From Methylobacterium hispanicum (GTDB lineage: Bacteria > Pseudomonadota > Alphaproteobacteria > Rhizobiales > Beijerinckiaceae): DNA of 64,000 nucleotides. The notes under the pieces are model-generated. The model saw only the letters and a list, made by a program, of their open reading frames with translations, was not told the DNA's origin and ran no database searches. The stretch is taken from positions 59,717 through 123,716 of the forward strand of contig NZ_BPQO01000020.1 of NCBI RefSeq assembly GCF_022179285.1, written 5' to 3'. Numbering within the stretch: position 1 is the stretch's first letter; each line of letters begins with the position of its first letter. Below, in pieces: positions 8,308 through 16,726 of this stretch. The position numbers and the translations under genes are program-made.

Positions 8308-9510
8308 ATGAAGACGTCACGCAAGATCGCCGAGCGCTACTTCGACACCCCGACCAGGACCTTCGGACCGTCGGGTCTGCAGGCGGGGCTGTCGCGGCTC
8401 AAGGCCGTGGCCATCGTGGCGGGCGTCCTCGGAGGCGTGCCGGCGGCGACGATCTTCGCCGCCGCCGCCGGCGAGGCGTACCGGGATGCCCGCCCCCAGG
8501 CGGCCCAGGTCCTTGCGGGCGATCGGGCGGCCGAGGCGGCCGCGCCGGTCCGCGGCCCCGCCTCCGGCATCCGGGGCGGGCTCGACGGGGATGCCGCCGC
8601 TCGCCGCCCCCAAGGGGAACGGAGACTCGAGCTCGAGGCAGGGGCGCCCCCAGCCATGGCGAACCGCGGGCGCGGCGCGGCGTACGAAGTTGCGGGGTAC
8701 GGCGTCCCCTCGTTCGGAGCCGGGGGCCGCGCCCGCGATCCTCACGTCGCGGGCGCGGCGTCCAGGACGTCGTCCGGCGACTACCTGTTCCGCGCCGATC
8801 CGCGTTCCGAACCGATCGAGGTCGGGCGCGACGTGGTCCAGAACATCTCGGCCGCCTCGCGAATGGTCGGCATCGATCCGGCCCTCGTGATGGCCCTGTC
8901 CTGGCGTTCGGCGATCGCGTCGGAGGGCGGCGCGCTGCCGGCGACGGGAATGCGGGTCGGCGGCATGTTCGCCTATGGGGAGCAGCGCTTTCTGGAGGAG
9001 CTGGTCCGTTGGGGTGGCTCGCTGGGCCTGCATGACGTCGTCGCCGGCATCCGCCGCACGCCACGGGGGGAATACGTCGCGGTCGGGCACGCGCGCGACG
9101 CCGTCGACGGCCTGCGTCAGAACATCCATGCCAGTTCCGTTCTCGGCGCCGCGAACGCGAAATCGGCTGCGGCGTTCCTGGCCGACAACGCGCTGGGCCG
9201 CACCAACCCGGCCGACATCCTCGTGGCCATCCAGTTCGGGAGCGACGTCGCGTTGAGCCTCGTCCGGGCCCGAATGACGAACCCGCACCAGCCGATGACG
9301 GGACCGCTCGCGGACGTGGTCGCCGGCATGGGTCTCGCGCCGATCGACGCCTCCGGCCGGACCTGGACCGTGACGAGCTTCAACGAAGCGACCGAGACCC
9401 GGCTTCGGACGGAGATGCGCGCCTTCGCGTCGATGAGGGGCATGGAGCTTTCCGAGCAGCACCGGCCCGTCGCCCCCGAGGGAGCGTCGTACCGGCCCGC
9501 TCCCCGCTGA
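8308..9510 (+). CDS. Membrane-anchored lytic-transglycosylase-like protein, catalytic Glu apparently missing
   Basis: 400 residues from ATG 8308, with AGGAAGG upstream. A hydrophobic helix at about 31-55 (AVAIVAGVLGG) suggests a membrane anchor or signal anchor, followed by a low-complexity linker to about residue 150. From about 184 the sequence resembles the SLT-type lysozyme fold (SAASRMVGIDPALVMALSW, then GGMFAYGEQRFLEELVRWG). Where active enzymes have a Glu after the first helix (xxESxF), this one reads WRSAIA, so it may be catalytically dead or use another residue. Transglycosylase-like proteins are common accessories of transfer systems and pili, which fits the context. Confidence 0.5.
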   Translation: MKTSRKIAERYFDTPTRTFGPSGLQAGLSRLKAVAIVAGVLGGVPAATIFAAAAGEAYRDARPQAAQVLAGDRAAEAAAPVRGPASGIRGGLDGDAAARRPQGERRLELEAGAPPAMANRGRGAAYEVAGYGVPSFGAGGRARDPHVAGAASRTSSGDYLFRADPRSEPIEVGRDVVQNISAASRMVGIDPALVMALSWRSAIASEGGALPATGMRVGGMFAYGEQRFLEELVRWGGSLGLHDVVAGIRRTPRGEYVAVGHARDAVDGLRQNIHASSVLGAANAKSAAAFLADNALGRTNPADILVAIQFGSDVALSLVRARMTNPHQPMTGPLADVVAGMGLAPIDASGRTWTVTSFNEATETRLRTEMRAFASMRGMELSEQHRPVAPEGASYRPAPR

Positions 9511-9577
9511 CGAAACCACGGGCGGCGGGGGCGTCCATCGGCACGGCCCCGCCGCCGAACTTTTCCACGCCGCCGGC

Positions 9578-9606
9578 TTGACGAAGCGCGTCGCCGTGCG
9601 ATCGTC
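9578..9606 (+). promoter_or_regulatory. Possible promoter with almost no leader
   Basis: TTGACG (9578-9583) is followed after 17 bases by ATCGTC (9601-9606), a weak -10 box. The start codon at 9612 would then lie almost at the transcription start. A GTTCCTTC octamer sits at 9619-9626, inside codons 3-5. Confidence 0.3.
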
Positions 9607-9611
9607 GGCGG

Positions 9612-10157
9612 ATGATCCGTTCCTTCGTACTCGCCTCGGTCCTGCTCGCGGCTTCAGCCGCGACCGCCCAGACGGTCCCGCCCGTGGCCGTTCCGGGCCA
9701 AGCCCTCGTCCCGGAGCGGCCCCTACCGCCCCTCGTTCCTCCGGAGCCTCCGACCTTCGCACTCGCCGCCGACGGTCCGGCCGTGAGCGCTCCGTCTGGC
9801 GGCCGGCCCGGCCGCGGAGAGATCCTCGTCATCCGCCAGGAAGACTCCCGCAAGGCGCGGTTCCGCTGGAAGGTCGAGCCGGCAGGGGGCAACGCGGCCG
9901 ACGCGGCCGATTTCGGGGGCGTCTTCCCGGAAGGGACGATCGACTTCCGGCGCGGCCAGACCTCCGGCGTCATCGCGTTCGAAGTGCTGGGCCTCCCCGA
10001 CCGGTCCTATCCGCGGAGCTTCCGGGTGAGGGTGACCGACCCCGCGGGGGCGAAGGCCGAGGGCGGCGGCTCCAGCATGGAGATGTTCATCTTCGACGAG
10101 GGCGAAGCCTTCCGGCCGCGCAACGACGGAGCTTTCTACGGAGCGAAGCCCTCTTGA
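9612..10157 (+). CDS. Secreted protein with a Calx-beta-like domain
   Basis: 181 residues with a typical signal peptide (SFVLASVLLAASAATA, cleavage near residue 20). After a Pro-rich linker, residues about 70-165 match the Calx-beta pattern: ADFGGVFPEGTIDFRRGQ, then TSGVIAFEVLGL, then SFRVRVTDPAGA. Calx-beta domains are small Ig-like beta sandwiches that bind calcium or mediate adhesion; the metal ligands are not clear here. It precedes a periplasmic thiol oxidoreductase by about 80 bases. Confidence 0.65.
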   Translation: MIRSFVLASVLLAASAATAQTVPPVAVPGQALVPERPLPPLVPPEPPTFALAADGPAVSAPSGGRPGRGEILVIRQEDSRKARFRWKVEPAGGNAADAADFGGVFPEGTIDFRRGQTSGVIAFEVLGLPDRSYPRSFRVRVTDPAGAKAEGGGSSMEMFIFDEGEAFRPRNDGAFYGAKPS

Positions 10158-10164
10158 GGCGCCC

Positions 10165-10226
10165 GAAGGAACGAGCGCTTGCCACGCAAACCCACCCGGG
10201 TCATGGTCGCGTCGTATCGTTCCTTC
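10165..10226 (+). promoter_or_regulatory. Two octamer copies before the DsbA-like gene
   Basis: GAAGGAAC (10165-10172) and GTTCCTTC (10219-10226) lie on opposite strands in the gap between 10157 and the chosen start at 10236. The second is only 10 bases from the start codon. No convincing -35/-10 pair is seen. Confidence 0.35.
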
Positions 10227-10235
10227 GAGATCAGC

Positions 10236-11123
10236 ATGACACGCAGCCGCCGCGCCCGAACCGGTCTTTCCGCATCCACGGTCGCGTCGCTCGCGCTCGG
10301 CGCCGGGCTCGTCCTCGTCGGACCTTTCCTGCCCTCGTCCGCAGCCCTGGGCGGTGCCGTCCCCGCGCTCGCGGCCGGGGAGAGCTTCGAGACCCTGGTG
10401 CGGCGCGAGGTCGAGCGGCAGATTCCCGCCGTCGTTCGCGAGATCGTCGAGAAGGCATCGCCGATCGCGATCGAGAAGTGGGTCCGCGAGAATCCCGACA
10501 AGGTCGCGGAAGCTCTCTCGGCCATGATCCAGAAGAACCAGAAGGCGCAGGCGGACGAGGCGGATGCCCGTGTCCACGCCCTCGACGAGAGCCTCTTCCA
10601 CGCGGAGATCGTTCCAGTCCTCGGCAACCCCGCGGGCCGGGTCGAGATCGTCTACTTCTTCGACGTCAACTGCGGCTTCTGCAAGATGATGGAGCCCCGG
10701 CTCGCGAAGCTCGCGGCCGAGAACCCCGACGTGAAGATCGTGCACCGTGAGGTCGGCATCCTCGGCGCAGGTTCCGACTACGCCGCGCACTTCAACGCCG
10801 GCATCTGGACCCTCGCCCGCGACAAGTACCCCGGGATCCACGCGAAGCTCATGGCCCGCAAGCAGCCCCTCCGGACGAAGGAGGAGGTGGAGGCCTTCAT
10901 GACCCAGGAGCTCGGAGCCGCGGCGACGGCGCGGATCCGGGAGGCGGTCCTCCGCGAAGGCGATCCGCTCTACGGCATCGTCACCACGAACTCGAACCTC
11001 GCGGTGGGCGCGGGCGTCCAGGGCACTCCGTTCGTGTACGTGAGGGACGGAGGCATGTTCAGGGGCGCCGTCGACGACAAGGCGCTGTCGGACGCCGTCG
11101 CCAAGGCCCGTGCCGCCCGTTGA
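10236..11123 (+). CDS. Periplasmic DsbA/Com1-type thiol oxidoreductase
   Basis: 295 residues from ATG 10236, chosen because a basic N terminus and hydrophobic signal sequence follow directly; starts at 10203 and 10179 (TTG) are possible. Residues about 50-115 form a charged helical region (REVERQIPAVVREIVEKA) like the dimerisation domain of Com1/BcfH-type proteins. The thioredoxin fold has a CGFC active site at 146-149 and a cis-proline (GTPF, Pro265). These enzymes introduce or isomerise disulfides in exported proteins. Type IVB systems are known to need such an enzyme, and many exported proteins in this window carry cysteine pairs. SMC follows after 7 bases. Confidence 0.85.
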   Translation: MTRSRRARTGLSASTVASLALGAGLVLVGPFLPSSAALGGAVPALAAGESFETLVRREVERQIPAVVREIVEKASPIAIEKWVRENPDKVAEALSAMIQKNQKAQADEADARVHALDESLFHAEIVPVLGNPAGRVEIVYFFDVNCGFCKMMEPRLAKLAAENPDVKIVHREVGILGAGSDYAAHFNAGIWTLARDKYPGIHAKLMARKQPLRTKEEVEAFMTQELGAAATARIREAVLREGDPLYGIVTTNSNLAVGAGVQGTPFVYVRDGGMFRGAVDDKALSDAVAKARAAR

Positions 11124-11130
11124 TGCTCCG

Positions 11131-14100
11131 ATGCGGATCAGCGGCCTCGTCATCGACGGTTTCAAGAGCTTCGCCGACCGGGTGAAGCTGCCCATCGAGT
11201 CCGGAACCACGGGCATCGTCGGCCCGAACGGCTGCGGAAAGTCGAACCTCATGGAGGCGATCCGCTGGGGGATGGGCGAGCATCGCGTCGCGGAGTTCCG
11301 CGGCTCCGGCATGGAGGACGTCATCTTCGCCGGTACCCAGCGGCGGTCCGAGCGGATCATCTGCGAGGTCGGGATCGAGCACGAGGACCCGGCGCGCGAC
11401 GACGGGCGCCTTCTGGTCAGGAGGCGCATCGAGCGCGGGGAAGGATCGAGCTACTGGTTCGCCGACCGCAAGGCGCGGCTGTCCGACGTCGTGCTGCACT
11501 ACAAGGACCTGGGCTCGGGCCCGACATCCGCGGCTCTCGTCAGCCAGAGCCAGATCACCCGTCTCGTCGACAAGGCCACGCCCTCCGACAGGCGGCCGCT
11601 GCTCGAGGCAGCCGCCGGCATCGCCGGTCTGAAGCCGAGGCGCGACGCCGCCGCGAAGAGCCTGCGGGAATCCCTGCAGAACCTGCACGACAACGAGCGC
11701 GACCTGGAACGGATGCGGGCCGAGGTCGAGCGCTTGACCACGGAGGCGGAGCAGGCGCGCCGGCGGATGGAGATCGACGCCCATGTGCGGCGTGCGGAGG
11801 CGACGCTGCTGCACGTCCGCCACCGGACGGCCGACGACCGGCTCTCCGCCGCGTCGGCGAAGCACGAGACCGCCGAGAGGGAGATCGGGGACGCCATGGT
11901 CGCGCTCGCCGCGGGCGAGCGGACTCGCCTCGCCGCCGCCGGCGCGGTCCCGCCCGTGCGGGAGCGGCGTCTCGCGGCGGAGTCGGCCCTGACCCGGGCC
12001 ACGGTGCACGCCGAGCAGATCGCCAACGATGCCGAGCGCCGGCGGCGCGAGCGCGAGGACCTCCTGCGACGTGTCGCGGACGTGGACGCGGATCTCGCGC
12101 GCGAGGCGGATGCGGAAGCGGAGGCCTTGGGCGGTCTGCGAGGCCTCGCCGAGGAGCGCGCCGTCATCGTCGAGGCCCAGGCCGACGAGAGCGCCGAGAT
12201 CGAGGAGGCGAGCGAGCGTTTCGAAATCGCGGGCGAGACGGCCGAGGCTTCGGGCGAGGAGGTCGAACGTCTCGTCGCTCTCCAGGCACAATCCGACGCG
12301 CGCCGCATGGAGGCGCGTCGGCGCGTCGAGGAAGCGGGCGTCCGGGCGCGCGCGGCGGCCCAGCGTCTTCTGACGGTGCGCGACGCGCTGACGGCGCTCC
12401 TGGCACGCGCGGTCGAGCTCGACCCCGCCGCCGCGGAGGAACTGGCCGCGACGCGCAAGGCCGAGGCCGAGGCCGCGGCGGAGGCTCTGGAGGGCGCGGA
12501 CGCCGAGACGGAGCGCCTACGGGAAGCCGAGGAGGAGGCGCGGACCGCCCTCGCCGGAGCGGCGGACGTGCTCGCCCGCCTGCGGGGCGAGGCCGAGGGC
12601 GTCGGGCTCGCGCTCGCCGCCCTCGGGTCGGACCCGGACGCGGTCGCCTCCCGGATCGACGTCGATCCCGGCTACGAGAAGGCGCTCGCCGGCGCCCTGG
12701 GGCCCGATCTCGCCGTCGGGACCGATCCGGCCTCTCCCGCCGTCTGGACCGCGGACGCGGTCCGCGGGCCCGGCCACCCCGATGGGTCGAAGCCGCTTTC
12801 CGAACGGGTCCGCGGCGTTCCGCAGCTCGCCGAGCGCCTCGCGTCCGTAGGGGTGGTCGCGACCATGGCCGAGGTCGACGACATCTCCGCTCGACTGAGA
12901 CCGGGGCAGCGTGTGGTCTCCGCCGACGGCTACATGCGCCGCTGGGACGGCTACCGCTCGACCCTCGGAGACGACGCCTCCGCGCGCCGGCTCTCCCTTG
13001 AGGCGCGCCGGCGGGTCCTGGATGTCGAACTGCAGGCCGCAGTCCGCACGTCGACGGCGGCCTCCCAGACGTTGGAAGGGGTGCGGGCCCGAACCGTGCA
13101 CGCCCGCGCCGCCCTCGACGCGGCCCGGCGGCTGGAGACGGCGGCGAAGGCGGCGCTGGAAGCCGCGCGGCGCTCGGCCCTCGACGCGGCGCGGCTGCGC
13201 GGCGAGGTCGACGCCCGGATCGACGCGGCGCGCGGCGAGGCCGCCCGCTTCGAGCAGGAGGACGTCGCCGGCCGGGCCGAGCACGAAGAGGCGCTGCGCG
13301 TCCTCGCCGGGTTTCCGCCCGCGGAGATCCTCCGGGCCGACCTCGAGAAGGCTAGGGCCGTGCAGCAGGGTGCGCGCCGCACAGCGGACGAGGCCAAGCG
13401 GCTCCTCGACGGCCTGACGGCCGCCCAGCGGGGGCGGCGCGAGCGCGGGCTCGCGATCGTCCGCGAGGTGGATGCTCTCAACCGGCGCATCGCCGCCGCG
13501 AAGGAGAGGTGCGCCGACCTCGCGGTCCGCCGCCGCACTGCCGAGGAGGCCCTTGCCCAGGTGGACCAGGGACCGGCGCCGGCGGGCGCGGTGGAGGAGG
13601 CGCGGGAGGCCGTCGAGGCGGCCCGGGAAGTCGCCGCCTCCGTGCAGCGGGAGCTGGAGGAGGTCGAACGACGCAACGCGGATGCCGAACGCCTCGTGCG
13701 GGAGACGGCCGCCCTCGTCGAGCGCCTGAAGGAAGACCGGTCCGGGCGCATCGCCGAGATCGCCACTGCCCGCCAGCAGCTCGCCGACGCTCTGGAGCGC
13801 GTCCGCGAGCGCTTCGAGGGGCGCGTCGACGAGCTGGCGGGGATCGCCGGGATCGAGGTCGGCTCCGCCCTCCCCTCAATCGGCGCCGCCGAGAGCCGCC
13901 TGTCGAAGCTCGTCCAGGAACGCGACGGGCTCGGCGCGGTGAACATGCTCGCCGCCCAGCAGCTGCAGGAGGCGCAGACCGCCCGGGGGGCCGTCGACAA
14001 GGCCAGGGCCGAGGTGGCGCAGTCCGTCCAGAAGCTCGAGCAGGAGGTCGCCGCCCTGGACAAGGAGGGCCGCGCCAGGATGGAGAAGGCGTTCGAGGAG

Positions 14101-14571
14101 ATCGACGGCCGTTTCCGAGACCTGTTCGTGCGCCTCTTCCGGGGAGGTCAAGCGTTCCTCAAGCTCGTGGACAATCCGGATCCCTTCGCGGTGGGCATCG
14201 AGGTCTACGCGGCCCCGCCCGGGAAGAGGATGCAGATGCTGTCGCTTTATTCGGGCGGGGAGAAATCGTTGATCGCGCTCGGCCTGATCTTCGCGTCGTT
14301 CCTCGTGAAACCGGGTCCCATCTGCGTGCTCGACGAGGTGGACGCGGCGATGGACGATGCGAACGTCGAGCGGATGTGCGGCCTGATCGAGGAACTCGCC
14401 CGCGAGGGACGGACGCGCTTCGTGGTGGTGACCCACAAGGCGATGACGATGTCGCGGATGGACCGGCTGTACGGCGTGACGATGGCCGAGCAGGGAGTGA
14501 GCCGGATCGCCGGCATCGACCTCAACAAGGCCGTCGAATTCGCAAGGATCGAGGAGCCGCGGCGCGCCTGA
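11131..14571 (+). CDS. smc: Chromosome segregation ATPase SMC
   Basis: 1146 residues, normal for a bacterial SMC. The N-terminal ATPase half has Walker A GPNGCGKS (31-38) and RISGLVIDGFKSFADRV at the start. Long coiled coils (about 165-480 and 620-960) flank a compact hinge (about 490-610). The C-terminal half has the ABC signature YSGGEKS (about 1040) and Walker B ICVLDEVDAAMDDA (about 1063). Conventional starts read M-R-I-S-G; the in-frame GTG at 11110 overlaps the previous gene and is not preferred. A matching ScpB gene lies at 38231; I see no ScpA in the window. SMC dimers organise and segregate replicons in the cytoplasm. Its place here, beside transfer genes, suggests a plasmid or chromid copy. 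Confidence 0.95.
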   Translation: MRISGLVIDGFKSFADRVKLPIESGTTGIVGPNGCGKSNLMEAIRWGMGEHRVAEFRGSGMEDVIFAGTQRRSERIICEVGIEHEDPARDDGRLLVRRRIERGEGSSYWFADRKARLSDVVLHYKDLGSGPTSAALVSQSQITRLVDKATPSDRRPLLEAAAGIAGLKPRRDAAAKSLRESLQNLHDNERDLERMRAEVERLTTEAEQARRRMEIDAHVRRAEATLLHVRHRTADDRLSAASAKHETAEREIGDAMVALAAGERTRLAAAGAVPPVRERRLAAESALTRATVHAEQIANDAERRRREREDLLRRVADVDADLAREADAEAEALGGLRGLAEERAVIVEAQADESAEIEEASERFEIAGETAEASGEEVERLVALQAQSDARRMEARRRVEEAGVRARAAAQRLLTVRDALTALLARAVELDPAAAEELAATRKAEAEAAAEALEGADAETERLREAEEEARTALAGAADVLARLRGEAEGVGLALAALGSDPDAVASRIDVDPGYEKALAGALGPDLAVGTDPASPAVWTADAVRGPGHPDGSKPLSERVRGVPQLAERLASVGVVATMAEVDDISARLRPGQRVVSADGYMRRWDGYRSTLGDDASARRLSLEARRRVLDVELQAAVRTSTAASQTLEGVRARTVHARAALDAARRLETAAKAALEAARRSALDAARLRGEVDARIDAARGEAARFEQEDVAGRAEHEEALRVLAGFPPAEILRADLEKARAVQQGARRTADEAKRLLDGLTAAQRGRRERGLAIVREVDALNRRIAAAKERCADLAVRRRTAEEALAQVDQGPAPAGAVEEAREAVEAAREVAASVQRELEEVERRNADAERLVRETAALVERLKEDRSGRIAEIATARQQLADALERVRERFEGRVDELAGIAGIEVGSALPSIGAAESRLSKLVQERDGLGAVNMLAAQQLQEAQTARGAVDKARAEVAQSVQKLEQEVAALDKEGRARMEKAFEEIDGRFRDLFVRLFRGGQAFLKLVDNPDPFAVGIEVYAAPPGKRMQMLSLYSGGEKSLIALGLIFASFLVKPGPICVLDEVDAAMDDANVERMCGLIEELAREGRTRFVVVTHKAMTMSRMDRLYGVTMAEQGVSRIAGIDLNKAVEFARIEEPRRA

Positions 14572-14769
14572 CGTGCAGACGTCGTGTGTCATAAATGAAG
14601 CACCGACGGGGTGCGTCCAACGAAATGCGGGCGCCGCCGAAGGAACGCTTGACCACCCTGCTGCCGCGCCGAATAGTCGAACCCGATCTTCAACGCTTCC
14701 TTAACCGATCGCCGGCCCGCCGGCGATCGCGGCCCGGACGCCGTTCGATCGCCTGTCTCGCACTTCCAA

Positions 14770-14805
14770 GGGCCGCCCCGACCGGGAGCGGCCCGTCCTT
14801 TTTTC
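14770..14805 (+). terminator. Intrinsic terminator downstream of smc
   Basis: A perfect GGGCCGC/GCGGCCC stem (14770-14776 with 14788-14794) is followed by GTCC and six T. It is one of the two clearest rho-independent terminators in the window. It ends the transcript running from the DsbA-like and smc genes. Confidence 0.75.
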
Positions 14806-14875
14806 AGGAAGCCGGGGTCTCCGCACATCCGTTAACGCATCCATCCGAAGGCGGTTCCGTTCCTTCCTCCTCGGC

Positions 14876-14905
14876 TTGCGCGGATCGAAGGAATGGACAT
14901 AGCGT
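14876..14905 (+). promoter_or_regulatory. Putative promoter with an octamer in its spacer
   Basis: TTGCGC (14876-14881) and TAGCGT (14900-14905) are 18 bases apart. GAAGGAAT (14887-14894) lies between them, where a bound protein would block polymerase. A second octamer (14859-14866) lies just upstream. The gene at 14945 starts 39 bases downstream. Confidence 0.4.
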
Positions 14906-14944
14906 CTTCCGAATTCGAAGCGCCCGGACGGGCTGAAGGACGAC

Positions 14945-15598
14945 ATGAACGCCGCGCACTTCACGCTCTCTCCCGACGGGACGTTCGCCGTACGCCGTTC
15001 ACGGGCCCTGGTGCGGATCTCCCGGCAGCCGCGCGGCCCGTTCCGGTGGAACCTGACCATCGTGGACGAGGCCTCCGACGCGCGCATCCTCGACGTCGAC
15101 CACCACAGCCTCGACCACGCCTTCAAGGACGCCGCGGCCGCCATGGAGATCGGGACGGGCGGCTGGCGGAGCCTCATGAAGGTCGAAGTCGGGGCGGAGG
15201 TCTTCCATCGTCCCGGCTCGGTGCCGGCCGAAACCATCCTCGACCGCCTCGGCTGCGTCCTCGTGGACAGCCTTCAGATCTTCGTCCTCGACACCTTCGC
15301 TGACTGCGTCGACGCCGCCACGGTCCGCAGGATCTTCGCCGACCGGCTCGACGCTGTCGGCGCCGAAGTGGGCGCGGTCAACCGCATAGGCACGCCCCCG
15401 GGCGAGGCCATCTGGTGCGTCGACGCGGTGCTTCCCGTCTCCGGCTGCTTCCATCGCGACCGCCTCTCCGAGGCCGCCGGCGAGATCGTGGCGTCCTGCG
15501 ATGCGGGCACGCTCGTATCGTGCATCCCCCACGCCGTCTCGCGCAGCCGCGTCGAAGCCGATCCGGCCGCCGTGGTCCGCTTCGCGCGCGCGGGTTGA
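14945..15598 (+). CDS. Unrecognised 217-residue protein before the paralog array
   Basis: ATG 14945 follows a purine-rich GGACG segment. The N-terminal 80 residues are beta-rich (FTLSPDGTFAVRRSRALVRI); the rest alternates helices and strands. No signal peptide or membrane helix is seen. It does not show the core motif of the 17 paralogs that begin 54 bases downstream, so it is not an obvious member, although its beta-rich N terminus and similar position invite a structural comparison. It has its own octamer-bearing promoter region. Confidence 0.65.
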   Translation: MNAAHFTLSPDGTFAVRRSRALVRISRQPRGPFRWNLTIVDEASDARILDVDHHSLDHAFKDAAAAMEIGTGGWRSLMKVEVGAEVFHRPGSVPAETILDRLGCVLVDSLQIFVLDTFADCVDAATVRRIFADRLDAVGAEVGAVNRIGTPPGEAIWCVDAVLPVSGCFHRDRLSEAAGEIVASCDAGTLVSCIPHAVSRSRVEADPAAVVRFARAG

Positions 15599-15621
15599 TC
15601 GCGATTTTCGCCGCCCGCTCC

Positions 15622-15627
15622 TAGGAT
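15622..15627 (+). promoter_or_regulatory. -10-like TAGGAT before the paralog array
   Basis: TAGGAT (15622-15627) matches the -10 form seen at 63610. A TTGATC lies 21 bases upstream, too far for a standard pair. GGGGAAG at 15639-15645 is the likely ribosome binding site for the first array gene at 15653. Confidence 0.25.
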
Positions 15628-15652
15628 CCCGGTCGTTGGGGAAGAGCGGGCG

Positions 15653-16726
15653 ATGCGCACCACGATCGAGATCCCGTACGCCGTCGCCGTGCAGGGCGTG
15701 CTGCCGCGCGAGAGACGGGTCCAATCGTTCCTTCTGGGCGAATGCGCGACCATCGCGGCGGAGGTGCGCACGATCGCGGATCTCCGCCCTGCCGCCACCG
15801 TCGGCGCGAGCCCGCGCAACGGGTACCCCGAGACCGTCTACGCGATGGACGGGCGCCTCTGGCGGCCGGTCGAGATGGACCGTGGCTGCGACGGCCGCCC
15901 TGGGCGCCGGGTGCGCGCCGAGACCGCGCGCGCCGACGTCCTGGCGACCGACGGCTACGACTTCATCGACTGGCGCCGGGAGGTGCCGACCGCATGCCTG
16001 CCGGAGGTCTGCTTCGACCGCATGGGCGAGTACGACCGCGACTACACGGCGGTCCGGGAGCGCCTGCTCAGGAGCGTCGAGCACAGGCATTCCGACGACG
16101 CCGAGCGCCGCCTCGCCGCCCTGTCGGAGACGCTCCTGGTGGTCGACGGCGAGCTCTGGACCGAGTGTCCGCTGCCGCCCTGCCTCGTCGTCGACGATCC
16201 GGCCCAGGGCCCCTACGCGGTCGTCGCCAGCGACCTCCACGACCTGACCGTCATGGACCCCGACCGCGCCTTCCGCCAGATCTTCAGGCTGGACCGCCTG
16301 GAGGAGGCGCGCGCGTGGTGCGAGGCGGTCTCGCCAGGCGCCGATCCCGGCTTCATGCCCGCCGTCGCCGTGCACGATCCCGGGGCGGTCGGGTTCGACG
16401 ATCTCGTCGCCACCGCCCGCATGGTGGCTGCCCCCACGATCGACGCCGTGGGGCGCGACCTCGCGTGGTTCGGCGCGGGCGGCCTCGAGGATTTCGCGGT
16501 CGCGCGCGCCGCGGCCCGCCGGCTCCTCGACGGAGGCGGCCGCGACGACGCCCACGTCCTGTTCGAGGCTTTCGGCCGGATGGCGGACGATCCAGGCGAC
16601 CCCTGCGGCCTCTTCGAGCGCCCGGGCAGCCACGTCCTGCACCACCTCGCCCGGTTCGGCGTGCGCGCGGCTGCCTTCGAGCAGGACCTCTCTCCCGACC
16701 TCGCCCCCGGAGCGCCCGCGCCATGA
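15653..16726 (+). CDS. Array paralog A1 (function unknown)
   Basis: 357 residues and the first of 17 related genes. The N terminus begins with a beta segment (TIEIPYAVAVQGVLPRERRV) that in later members reads VPYxAxVVPRGARxPR. A second landmark, ETVYAMDGRLWRPVE at about residue 60, corresponds to the YxGxDGxLWLP motif of the others. The core reads LLVVDGELWTECPLPP (about 160). Then comes VHDPGAVGFDDLVATAR (about 240), the shortened form of the EILDPxxVPDxDALVAAR motif. It lacks the NPF motif seen in A3-A9, so with A2 it forms a divergent pair. No signal peptide or membrane helix is present. The stop overlaps the next start (ATGA). Confidence 0.75.
   Translation: MRTTIEIPYAVAVQGVLPRERRVQSFLLGECATIAAEVRTIADLRPAATVGASPRNGYPETVYAMDGRLWRPVEMDRGCDGRPGRRVRAETARADVLATDGYDFIDWRREVPTACLPEVCFDRMGEYDRDYTAVRERLLRSVEHRHSDDAERRLAALSETLLVVDGELWTECPLPPCLVVDDPAQGPYAVVASDLHDLTVMDPDRAFRQIFRLDRLEEARAWCEAVSPGADPGFMPAVAVHDPGAVGFDDLVATARMVAAPTIDAVGRDLAWFGAGGLEDFAVARAAARRLLDGGGRDDAHVLFEAFGRMADDPGDPCGLFERPGSHVLHHLARFGVRAAAFEQDLSPDLAPGAPAP

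Larger units (their letters stand above)
14572..14944. other. Non-coding region between SMC and the next gene
   Basis: This 373-base stretch holds an intrinsic terminator (14770-14805), three octamer copies (14639-14646, 14859-14866, 14887-14894) and a putative promoter (14876-14905). I see no convincing gene in it; open frames here have random third-position composition. Confidence 0.6.
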
